Part shown: piece after piece, positions 56,139 to 64,000 of the stretch
How the letters are laid out: every line of letters begins with the position of its first letter
How positions within the stretch are numbered: position 1 is the stretch's first letter
Source of the DNA: Myotis daubentonii
Lineage: Eukaryota > Chordata > Mammalia > Chiroptera > Vespertilionidae
Assembly: GCF_963259705.1 (NCBI RefSeq)
Contig: NC_081842.1
Coordinates: 39,645,796-39,709,795, forward strand
Length of the DNA stretch: 64,000 bases
Direction of reading: 5' to 3'
Notes under the pieces: generated by a model
Told to the model about the DNA's origin: nothing
Database searches by the model: none
The model's input: the letters and a program-made list of their open reading frames with translations, nothing else
Translations under genes and position numbers: made by a program

Positions 56139-56510
56139 GGATGTGAGAAAGACACATTAGTTGGCTGCCTCCCGCATGCTCCCCACTGGAGCTGGGGACC
56201 GAGCCTGCAACTGAGGTATGTGCCCTTGACCGGAATCGAGCTCGGGACCCTTTAGTCTGTGGGCCGACGCTCTATCCATTGAACCAAAATGGTGAGGGCA
56301 CCCCACACTATTTATTATACCAAATTGTAATTATCTGTTTACTTATTTATCTGCCAAACCCCAGTGCACTAGATGATACATTTCTGAAGCCTAAAATCAT
56401 CTTTCTTTTATTTGTCTAGCACTTAGCATCATGCCAGGAAAAATATCCACTAAATGCTAAAAATTCACTGACTGATTGACTGACTGAATAAATGAATGAA
56501 GGGACTGGAA
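55340..56510 (+). mobile_element. L2 LINE 3' region, split by VES
   Basis: CATGTCTTTGATTCTTATTC, CTTAACATGGAGCTTATAAG, TTTGCTCTTCACCTGGCTAA, ATTGTAATTATCTGTTTACT and the final GAATAAATGAATGAAGGG follow the L2 3' UTR. A (CATT)n run at about 55996-56020 and a VES interrupt it. Confidence 0.75.
56028..56299 (-). mobile_element. VES SINE with (GA)n
   Basis: TTAATCCTCACCCGAGGATA, a GA run (56092-56135) and the reverse-complement head ending ACCAAAATGGTGAGGGC. Inserted in the L2. Confidence 0.9.
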
Positions 56511-56721
56511 TAGATCTTGGCTAGGGATATTTACCAAGGAGTTCAGTCTATCTAGAACCACACTATGCCAAACTGGATCTGTCATGGGCTAATACTAATA
56601 TCAATAATCTTTTATGTATATTAAGAATATGAGAATATTTTCAGCATTCAGAATTGTTAAATATATTTGAACTAATAATAACTAACAAATAAGAATGGTA
56701 GAGTTCCTTTTATTAAACAGA

Positions 56722-57797
56722 CTAGGGGCCCGGTGCACGAAATTCGTGCACTGGGTGTGTGTGTGTGGGGGGGGGGGGAGTGTCCCTCAGCCCAGCCTGC
56801 CCCCTCTCACATACTGGGAGCCCTCAGGCGTTGACCCCCATCACCCTCCAATCGCAGGATCGGCCCCTTGCCCAGGCCTGACGCCTCCACCAGAAGTGTC
56901 AGGCTTGGACAGGGGACCCCCATTTCCCCCCGATCACTGGCTCTGGCCCCCGCCCAGGCCTGAGGCCTCTGGCCCAGGAATCATGCCTGGGCAGGGGACC
57001 CCCATCTCCCTCTGATCGCTTGCTCCACCCCTCGCCCAAGCCTGACGCCTCTGACCCAGGCTTCAGGCCTGGGCAAGGGGACCATCGTATCCCCCCAATC
57101 CTGGGCTCAGCCCCCCGCCAGGCCTGATGCCTCGGCCAGAGGAGTTGACCCTCATCACCCTCCGATCACCAATCACCGGATCGGCCCCTTGACCAGGCCT
57201 GAGGCCTCTAGCAGAGGTGTCAGGCCTGGGCGGGGACCCCCAGCTCCCCGTGGTTGCAGGCTCCGCCCCTGCCCAGGCCTAACACCTCTGGCCTAGGCAT
57301 CCGGCCTGGGCAGCGGGGACTCTCAGCTGCAGCGGCCCCGCGATCGTGGGCTCCGCTTTAGGCCCAGGCAAGGGACCCCTAGCTCCTGGGACTGCCAGCT
57401 TCGACCGACCGTGCCCAGCTCCCATCGCTGGCTCCACCCCTACTTCCTGCTATCACTGGCCAGGGCGGCAAAGGCACCTGATTCTCTGATAATGGCTGGG
57501 GGGCAGGGCAAAGGCGGCCCCAGGGCCGCCTTTGCCCTGCCCCCCAGCTCTTAGCTCCTCCCTGGGTTTCCGATCACTGTCAGTGGCAGGGGGCTTCTTC
57601 CTGCTTTCCCTTTTGCCTCCCTGCATTTTGCCTACATATGCAAATTAACCGCCATCTTGTTGGCAGTTAACTGCCAATCTTAGTTGGCAGTTAACTGCCA
57701 ATCTTAGTTGGCAGTTAATTTGCATATAGCCCTGATTAGCCAATGAAAAGGGTATCGTCGTACGCCAATTACCATTTTTCTCTTTTATTAGATAGGA
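56722..57797 (-). mobile_element. HeliBat-type Helitron with 52-bp internal palindrome
   Basis: CTAG (reverse strand) lies at 56722-56725 after A, next to hairpin GTGCACGAAATTCGTGCAC. The 5' TC end is at 57796-57797 before T (TTTTATTAGATAGGA in plus orientation). The interior holds GGCCTGGGCAGGGGACCCCC-type tandem GC-rich units, a perfect-arm palindrome (57496-57547) and tandem TTGGCAGTTAACTGCCAA palindromes near 57657-57722. Same family as 61649-62492, opposite orientation. No coding capacity. Confidence 0.93.
57496..57547. repeat. 52-bp palindrome in Helitron
   Basis: The left arm CTGGGGGGCAGGGCAAAGGC continues GGCCC, then two bases, then the exact reverse complement. The same palindrome lies at 61899-61950. 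Confidence 0.95.
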
Positions 57798-58059
57798 TGC
57801 CATTTATATTGTATGAACACATATTGAGTGTCAGCAATGTGTGAACCTCTAAGCAGAATGTTGCGTTAGATGAACTTTGTGCTTGGGAACCGAATTTGAC
57901 AGACAATGTGAAAACACAGTACAAGCCTGGATCATGCTCACAGGAGGAGGAGCAATAAGATTATTCAGTTTGCCTGTAAGTTTTTCCTCAAAGGATGCTA
58001 AATTTATTATCTTAGAGATGAATGTTTAGGAATTTGTTTCACTTAGAATTAAGGGGGTT
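57798..58059. other. Unique DNA
   Basis: No recognisable gene or repeat. Confidence 0.3.
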
Positions 58060-58785
58060 ACTAGCCTAGGCCCAGGTGTCAGATACATCTAAGTTCAATA
58101 TTGGCTCTTCCATTTACCACGTAGAAGAGATCTTTAATGAAGCTGAATCACAGTTTTCAAGTATTAATGGGCTAGTAATAACACTATCTGTCTCTGTAAT
58201 GGTTAATTTCATGTCCACTTGACTGGGCTACGGGATGCTCAGATAGTTGATCATCATTTCTGGGTATGTCTCTGGATGAGATTAGTATTTGAATAGGTAA
58301 AATGAGTAAAGCAGATTGTCCTCTCCAATATGGGCATCATACAATCCTTTAAAGGCTGGCCTACATAGAACAAAAAAGAGGAGGGAGGGCTAATCATATT
58401 CCCTTTCCTTGACTTGGATGTCCATATTCTCCTGCCCTTGGACATTGGATCTCCTGGTTCTCAGACTTTTAAATTCTTGGACTTATTCCAGCAGCCCTCC
58501 ATGTTCTCAGGCTTTTGACCTTGTATTCAATTGTACTACCAGCTTTCCTGGTTCTCCAGTTTAGAAGTGGCATAACATAGGACATCTCCACTTCCATAAG
58601 CATGTGAGGAAATTCTCATAATTGATCTACTATATGTATCCTATTGGTTCCGTTTCTCTAGAGAACCCTGACAAAGAGTCTCAGAGACTTATTATTGCAA
58701 AGATTAAATAACATTAAATATATACAATTCTTGGCATAGTACCTGGTACACAGAAAGCATTCAGTAAATGTTAGATATTAAAAGT
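58060..58785 (+). mobile_element. MIR SINE split by an ERVL-type LTR
   Basis: The 5' part (58060-58194) has TTCAATATTGGCTCTTCCAT and GCTAGTAATAACACTATCTG. The 3' part (58678-58785) has GCAAAGATTAAATAACATTA and AGTACCTGGTACACAGAAAG. The two join into one MIR when the LTR at 58195-58677 is ignored. Confidence 0.75.
58195..58677 (+). mobile_element. ERVL-type LTR (subfamily uncertain)
   Basis: It starts TGTAATGGTTAATTTCATGT, includes GACTGGGCTACGGGATGCTC and GAGTAAAGCAGATTGTCCTC, and ends CTATTGGTTCCGTTTCTCTA then GAGAACCCTGACAAAGA. Flanked by 5-bp GTCTC at 58190-58194 and 58678-58682, the duplication size of ERVL elements. It is a solo LTR with no retroviral genes. Confidence 0.75.
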
Positions 58786-58930
58786 CTTTATTCTAACCCC
58801 ATCATTTTACATGTAATGAAACCAAGGCACCAAAGATGTTAAGTAAAATCTGGTCTCACAGCTAGTTAGTAAAAGGCAGAGGACTAGCACTAAGATCTTC
58901 TTATTCTTCATTCTCTCCTCTATACCTGAT
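58786..58930 (-). mobile_element. MIR SINE
   Basis: CCCCATCATTTTACATGTAA, GAAACCAAGGCACCAAAGAT and GGTCTCACAGCTAGTTAGTA are reverse-complement MIR. Confidence 0.7.
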
Positions 58931-59446
58931 TCCCTTCACTTGACTGTTTGAATATAGTACATTAGTGCAAATTGAGGAGGCATAGTGTCTCATGGTGAGG
59001 ATGTTCTTATGAGTATTGTTTAATTTCTGGTCACTCTGTCCATATTCTCTGTTAGTTATGAGCAATAGTAAAGAGAAAAGAACATGGAGATTTATGTAAG
59101 CAAAGAAAATGCCATGATCTCAAGAAAAACTGATGAGGTTAGAAAGAATATTAACTATGTAGATTTATTCTTTTGTGCTGTGAGTAGAGTGCCAAGGTGA
59201 CAAGTATGTATTTTATTAAGTATAATACCAAGGCAGTAAATAAATATTTGATAGCAAGAATGACCTCACTATAGGTAAAGTATGTGACAAAATAGAGAGG
59301 GAGCAAATTGAGGATCAAAAAGAGCATTCCATATCCATTAATTGTATCAGCTTAGTAGAGCTGCATAAAAACTCAAATATTTATTTTTTAATTTTCTTAG
59401 TATAAGTTGCTCTAAAGTATAAGTTTTGAATATGCAAATATCCTAA
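58931..59446. other. Unique AT-rich DNA
   Basis: No recognisable gene or repeat. Confidence 0.35.
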
Positions 59447-59818
59447 TCTATATATATAAAAGCCTAAGCGACCATTATGACTGAATGATCAGAACAAATG
59501 AATGACTCAAATGACTAAAACGACTGGTTGACCAGTCGCTATGACACACACTGACCACCAGGGGAAAGATGTTCAATGCAGGAGCTGTCCCCTGGTGGTC
59601 AGAGTGCTCCCACAGCCAACCTCCCAAGGTCAGCCAACCTCTCCCAGTCCCTCCCCCTGGCAGGCAAACCTCCCGTGGTCCCTCCCCACATCCGGCAGGC
59701 CCTGGCTGGCAGCTGGCAGGCCCTGATCAAGACTAGGCAAGATGGCCCAATAAGCCCTGATTGCCAGCCAGGCCTAGGGACCCCACCCATGCACGAATTT
59801 TGTGCACCAGGCTCCTAG
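59447..59818 (+). mobile_element. Small HeliBat-type Helitron (CTCF-motif family)
   Basis: It starts TCTATATATATAAAAGCC after A and ends with hairpin GCACGAATTTTGTGC, ACCAGGCTC, then CTAG (59815-59818) before T. The paired CTCF-like inverted repeat is near the 5' end. No coding capacity. Confidence 0.93.
59546..59604. promoter_or_regulatory. Paired CTCF-like motifs in Helitron
   Basis: The left arm CACTGACCACCAGGGGAAAG and right arm CTGTCCCCTGGTGGTCAGAG form an inverted repeat with convergent CCACCAGGGG cores. Confidence 0.45.
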
Positions 59819-59980
59819 TATGTTAATAAGTATTTGGATCTAATGAATGGGACACATGATGGATGGATGAGTCTGTATAAGAGGTTGCTAGGATAATTAG
59901 CAAAGCATACTTTTAAAATAATAGTTCCTGATTCTGCCAAGGTTTATTCACTTATTCATTTTTCCAAAATTTATTTAATT
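59819..59980. other. Unique DNA
   Basis: Short AT-rich stretch between a Helitron and a U2 fragment. Confidence 0.3.
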
Positions 59981-60029
59981 GATAAGAACAGATACTACGC
60001 TTGACTTAGCCAAAAGGCTGAGAGATGAT
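59981..60029 (-). pseudogene. RNU2: U2 snRNA 5'-end retropseudogene (about 49 nt, diverged)
   Basis: On the minus strand, ATCATCTCTCAGCCTTTTGG, then CTAAGTCAAGCGTAGTATCT and GTTCTTATC, aligns to the first 49-50 nt of U2 with about three substitutions and one or two small gaps. It contains the GTAGTATCTGTTC branch-point-recognition region but no Sm site or 3' stems. AT-rich DNA follows the 3' end. I could not find a duplication. Older than the fragment at 39208-39241. Confidence 0.88.
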
Positions 60030-60468
60030 AGACTTTTGCATCCATCCATGACTAAGACATTCATTTTGGACTTATTCTGACATAAACAATTATAAAACTG
60101 GGAAAAATGAATGAGGAACTGGTAAACAGATAGTACAGGACAGCGATTCTTGAGAGAAGGAAAACACACGTAATGTGCTCCAGCTTCACCCTGCCTTCTG
60201 CCCTGAGGCATTTTCCTGACTGTGGTGCAGGTAGATGGAACCCAGCACAAAACAGGTTTGCCTCTGATGAGGCAGAGATCAGTTTAGGTCTGCAGAAATG
60301 TTTGAAATTTGTGTAGCAGAGACTGAGAACAAGGGAGCTGACCATATGGAGAGTGCTCAGAAATCTGCATGTGGGTTTTGCTCAAGTCTTTGAACAAGGG
60401 CTAGTCTTGTACTGGGTAAAAGCCCTCAAGGGCCGACACAGAGCAACTTGTACAAAGAGTTGAGAAAT
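60030..60468. other. Unique DNA
   Basis: No recognisable gene or repeat. The 91- and 94-codon minus-strand frames have no supporting motif. Confidence 0.35.
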
Positions 60469-60483
60469 AAACTGATGCGAGAG

Positions 60484-60718
60484 CCCCAACTGTTTTGGCT
60501 CACTGGATAAAGCATTGGACTGCGGACTGGAAGGTTCCTAGTTCGATTCCAGTCAAGGGCACATGCTCAGGTTGCAGGCTCAATCCCCAGTGGGGGGCGT
60601 GCAAGAGGCAGCTGATCAATGACACTCTCTCACTGATGTTTCTATCTCTCTCTCTCCCTCTCCCTTCCTCTCTGAAATCAATAAAAATATATTTCAAAAA
60701 AAAAAAAAAAAAAACAAC
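60484..60718 (+). mobile_element. VES SINE
   Basis: GTTTTGGCTCACTGGATAAA head, AGTTCGATTCCAGTCAAGGG B-box region and TGAAATCAATAAAAATATAT, then a pure A run of about 18. A 15-bp duplication AAACTGATGCGAGAG at 60469-60483 and 60719-60733. The long homogeneous A tail and perfect duplication suggest a recent insertion. Confidence 0.96.
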
Positions 60719-60839
60719 AAACTGATGCGAGAGAGGATACAGAGTGCTGGGAGATGGAAGTCACTCTATCCAAAGTGGAAAGAACTTATTGTCTACTGCA
60801 AAAATCCGGTGGAAATCCATTGGCATACTTTAGAAGAAA

Positions 60840-61648
60840 AAGACCACACCATACATTAAGTGTTATGCACTGGCACTAGAGATATAATCAAAATAGATTC
60901 ATCTTAACAGCATATATCAATCGAAATTATCCAAACTAAAGCAGAGAGTATAAGAGATTTAAAAAAATGTACAGAGACCCAGTAACTTGTGGAACAATAT
61001 CAATTGATCTAACACATATATAATAGGAGTCTCAGTGGGAAAGGAGATGGAGAATGGAACAAAAATATATTTTAAGAAGTAATGGCCAAAATTCTTATAA
61101 ATTTGTTAAAAAAAAATCAACCTAGGGATCCAGTTAGTTCAGTGAATCACAAGTAAGAGAAATGCCAAGAAAGCCACACTAGGCACATAATTGTCAACTG
61201 CTAAAAATCAAATTTAAAGGAAAAAAATCCTGCAACTAGAGGTCAAAAGACACACTTATGTGTGGGAACAAAGATGAGAATAATACCTAATTTCTTATCA
61301 GAAATTAATAAAGACCAAAAAAACAACAATACGATAGCTTCAAATAATTAAACAACAATAACAACAATATTTCAACCAGAAATCTATATACAGTAAAAAA
61401 TGAAAGAATATTTTGGTACAAGTTTTGTGCTAAACAAAATGCTAAAGAAATTTTTTTCAGGTGGACTCAACAACATAAAATGGGAACCAGAATCTACGGA
61501 AAGGAATGAAGAGCATTGGAAATGATAACTACTTAGGTAAATGTAAGAAACAAACAACAACAAGAACAACAAATGACCTTTCCATTTCTTAATTTCTTTA
61601 AAACAACAACTGCTTGTTTAAGATCAAAATATCACATTACCTGTAGAA
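60840..61648 (+). mobile_element. Ancient L1/HAL1-type LINE
   Basis: TAAGAAGTAATGGCCAAAAT, AATCACAAGTAAGAGAAATG, TAATTGTCAACTGCTAAAAA and TGCTAAAGAAATTTTTTTCA follow an old L1/HAL1 3' half. All frames are broken. It continues on the far side of the Helitron at 62493. Confidence 0.6.
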
Positions 61649-62492
61649 TCTACACTAATAAAAGAGAAAAATGGTAATTGGCGTACGACGATACCCTTTT
61701 CATTGGCTAATCAGGGCTATATGCAAATTAACTGCCAACTAAGATTGGCAGTTAACTGCCAACTAAGATTGGCAGTTAACTGCCAACAAGATGGCAGTTA
61801 ATTTGCATATGTAGGCAAAATGCAGGGAGGCAAAAGGGAAAGTAGGAAGAAGCCCCCTGCCACTGACAGTGATCAGAAACCCAGGGGGGAGCTAAGAACT
61901 GGGGGGCAGGGCAAAGGCGGCCCTGGGGCCGCCTTTGCCCTGCCCCCCAGCCATGATCGGAGAATCAGGCACCTTTTCCACCCTGGCCAGTGATAGCAGG
62001 AAGTAGGGGTGGAGCCAGCGATGGGAGCTGGGCACGGTCGGTCGAAGCTGGCAGTCCCAGGAGCTAGGGGCCCCTTGCCTGGGCCTAAAGTGGAGCCCAC
62101 GATCACGGGGCTGCTGCAGCTGTGGGTCCCCGCTGCCCGGGCCGAATGCCTCAGCCAGAGGCATCCTGCAGGGGCAGGGGCGGAGCCCGTGTGATCGCAG
62201 CGTCCCCCGCTGCCACTGCAGGTCCCCCCTGCCTGGGCCAGACGCCTAGGCCAGAGGCATCAGGCCTGGGCTGGGGGCAGAACCAGTGATGGGGGGAAAT
62301 GAGGGTCCCCTGCCCAGGCCTGACGCCTCTGTCAGAGGCGTCAGGCCTGGGCAAGGGGCTGATCCTGTGATTGGAGGGTGATGGGGGTCAACGCCTGAGG
62401 GTTCCCAGTATGTGAGAGGGGGCAGGCTGGGCTGAGGGACACTCCCCCCTGCCCCACACCCAGTGCACGAATTTCGTGCACCGGGCCCCTAG
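61649..62492 (+). mobile_element. HeliBat-type Helitron with 52-bp internal palindrome, second copy
   Basis: It starts TCTACACTAATAAAAG after A and ends with the 19-bp perfect hairpin GTGCACGAATTTCGTGCAC (62463-62481), CCGGGCCC, then CTAG (62489-62492) before T. The 5' module has CATTGGCTAATCAGGGC, ATATGCAAATTAACTGCC and three TTGGCAGTTAACTGCCAA-type units (61732-61790). The palindrome is at 61899-61950. Shorter than the inverted copy at 56722-57797, mainly in the GC-rich tandem region. Confidence 0.94.
61899..61950. repeat. 52-bp palindrome in Helitron
   Basis: The same palindrome as at 57496-57547, with perfect arms of about 25 bp. Confidence 0.95.
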
Positions 62493-62613
62493 TATATAAT
62501 ATATGTAGAAGGAAAATATATGACAACAATAACACAAAGGATAGAAAAGGGGTAAATGGAGTTATAGGATAACTGTTTTGAGGTTCTTCTATTTCATCTA
62601 AAGTATTACTTTA

Positions 62614-62831
62614 TTTTTTTAAAATATATTTTTATTGATTTCAAAGAGGAAGGGAGAGGGAGAGAGAGATAGAAACATCAATGATGAGAGAGAATCATTG
62701 ATCGGCTGCTTCCTGCACACCCCACACTGGGGATGGAGTGGCAACCCCGGGCATGTGCCCTGACCAGGGATCGAACCGCGACCTCATTCTTCATAGGTCG
62801 ATGCTCAACCACTGAGCTATGGTGTCTGGGC
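62614..62831 (-). mobile_element. VES SINE
   Basis: Poly-T, TATTTTTATTGATTTCAAAG, GA-rich body and head ending CACTGAGCTATGGTGTCTGG. Near-identical AGTATTACTTTA (62602) and AGTATTATTTTA (62837) flank it. Confidence 0.9.
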
Positions 62832-63367
62832 ACTACAGTATTATTTTAAAGTAGGCAATAATAAGTAAAGGATAAATATTGTAATTACTAGAACAGCTAT
62901 AACAAAATTATATTAAGATATATAACTAAAAAGTCAATAGGCAAAATAAAATGGAATTCTAAAAATATTCTGTTAATCCAAAAGAAGGGAGACAAGAAGA
63001 AGAAAGGGACAAAAATCAGAGTGGACAATTAGAAACCAAATAAACTTAAACAAACTATGTCACTAATTTCAGTAAATGAAAATGGACTGAATACTCCACT
63101 TTAAAGGCAGGGTTTGTCAGACTGTATATAAAAACACAAGACCAGCTATGTGCTCTCTAAAAAAGGTGTTCTCCAAATATAAAGGCTCAGATTGAAATAA
63201 AAGGTAGAAAAAAAATAAGCCATGCCAATACTAATCTATTTTTATCTTAAACTCTCAAAAAAGTAGAAATAGACAAGACAGACTTTGTTAATAGATGAGA
63301 CTTTGTTAATCTCACATAGGGCATTTACTAAAAACCGATAGTAAATATTATATTTAATGGTGATATA

Positions 63368-63619
63368 TTGAGTGCTTTCTCTCTAAGATTGGGAGTGAAG
63401 CAAAAGTATGTGTTCTCACTTTCTTTAAAACATCGTACCAGATGTTCTGCTCAGTGCAATAAGACAAGGATAAAAGGCATGCAGATTGGAAAGGAGAAAG
63501 TAAACATATCTTTAGTTGCAGATGACACCTTTGGATTTGTAGAAAATCTTAAGAAATCTACAGAACAACTATTAGAACAAATTAAATTTTTAGAAGGTTT
63601 CAGAATTCAATTTACTTAA
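63368..63619 (+). pseudogene. L1 ORF2p reverse-transcriptase remnant
   Basis: The frame shows LRLGVKQ (degenerate RLGVRQGCPLSP block), IKGMQIGKEKVNISL and VADDT, the altered form of the FADD catalytic box, then LLEQIKFL. The first residue of FADD is V and neighbouring blocks are frameshifted, so it is dead. This identifies the surrounding DNA as L1. Confidence 0.85.
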
Positions 63620-63858
63620 TATAAAAAAAATCTTGTAAGAAGAACAGAGCTGAAGCACTTTCTACTACCTGATTTTAAAACAATAAGAAGTACAGCATTG
63701 GTATATTGTGATACTGTTGTAATTAAGACAAATAGATCATATGAGTAGAACAGGTAGTCCAGGAAAAAAAATCCACATGCATACAATAATTAAATTTTGA
63801 AAAAAGGTGCTGAGCTAATCCAATGGTGAAAGGGTGATGCTGGAACAATTGTATAGAG

Positions 63859-64000
63859 CAGTGGCTTTCTACCAGAAGCAATTTTCCCCTGCCCCCACTG
63901 CAATGGGGGACATGGTTCAATGTCTGGTACATTTTTGATGGTCACAACTGAGTAGGGGCGCTACTGGCATCTAGTGGGTGGAGGCCAGGAATGCTGCTAA
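63859..64000 (+). mobile_element. MER20 hAT MITE, cut by the window edge
   Basis: It starts CAGTGGCTTTCTACCAGAAG and continues CAATGTCTGGTACATTTTTG, GGTCACAACTGAGTAGGGGC and TACTGGCATCTAGTGGGTGG, then GGCCAGGAATGCTGCTAA. That is the left two-thirds of MER20. The right end lies beyond the window. Confidence 0.92.

Larger units (their letters stand above)
62493..63855 (+). mobile_element. Ancient L1 with ORF2 remnant
   Basis: AAAATGGACTGAATACTCCA near 63080 and TTCTCCAAATATAAAGGCTC near 63169 precede a readable ORF2 piece, followed by TACTACCTGATTTTAAAACA. A VES interrupts it at 62614-62831. It seems to be the continuation of the LINE at 60840-61648. Confidence 0.75.

Overview
This window is mammalian, non-coding, repeat-dense DNA, almost certainly from a vespertilionid (evening) bat. 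Three lineage signatures support this. First, there are about fifteen copies of a tRNA-headed, pyrimidine-rich-tailed SINE of VES type. Second, there are eight non-autonomous Helitrons of HeliBat type, with 5' TC ends, 3' hairpin plus CTAG ends and insertion between A and T. Third, there are two half-L1 (HAL1) insertions that carry ORF1 and no ORF2. Older mammalian repeats (MIR, L2, ancient L1, MLT1/ERVL LTRs, MER5A, MER20, Tigger-like) fill much of the rest. No intact protein-coding gene was found. Nearly all long reading frames lie in transposons, microsatellites, a minisatellite or a CpG island.

Layout. 0-13.6 kb: nested VES SINEs, an ancient L1 3' end, MIR/L2/MER5A fragments, one small Helitron and long unique stretches. 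13.7-14.34 kb: the only good CpG island, which is a candidate promoter with a strong minus-strand splice donor at its low-coordinate edge and a CTCF-like motif. 14.3-21 kb: L1 3' ends, a mariner/pogo-like MITE, a near-perfect palindromic hAT MITE inside a MIR, and three Helitrons. 21-31 kb: VES, L2 and a full-length but decayed HAL1. A long L2 is split by a VES and by a solo LTR. 32.7-34.6 kb and 46.3-48.1 kb: two copies, in opposite orientation, of a composite Helitron with a shared internal junction and a roughly 46-bp minisatellite. 38.3-40.5 kb: a younger HAL1 whose ORF1 is interrupted by a 34-nt U2 snRNA retro-insertion. 48-56 kb: mostly unique DNA, ancient L1 and L2. 56.7-62.5 kb: an inverted pair of a second Helitron family, a small Helitron, an ERVL-type LTR inside a MIR, and a second U2 fragment. 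62.5-64 kb: ancient L1 ORF2 remnant and a MER20 cut by the window edge.

How it fits together. The window is a stratigraphy of mobile elements. The nestings give relative ages: L2, MIR and ancient L1 are oldest, then LTRs and hAT, then L1/HAL1, then Helitron and VES. I found no undescribed gene system. The most interesting observations are the composite Helitron that appears to have moved as a dimer, a Helitron family carrying paired CTCF-like motifs, and two antisense U2 5'-end retro-fragments. All family names are from memory of consensus sequences, not from a database search, and many repeat boundaries are approximate.
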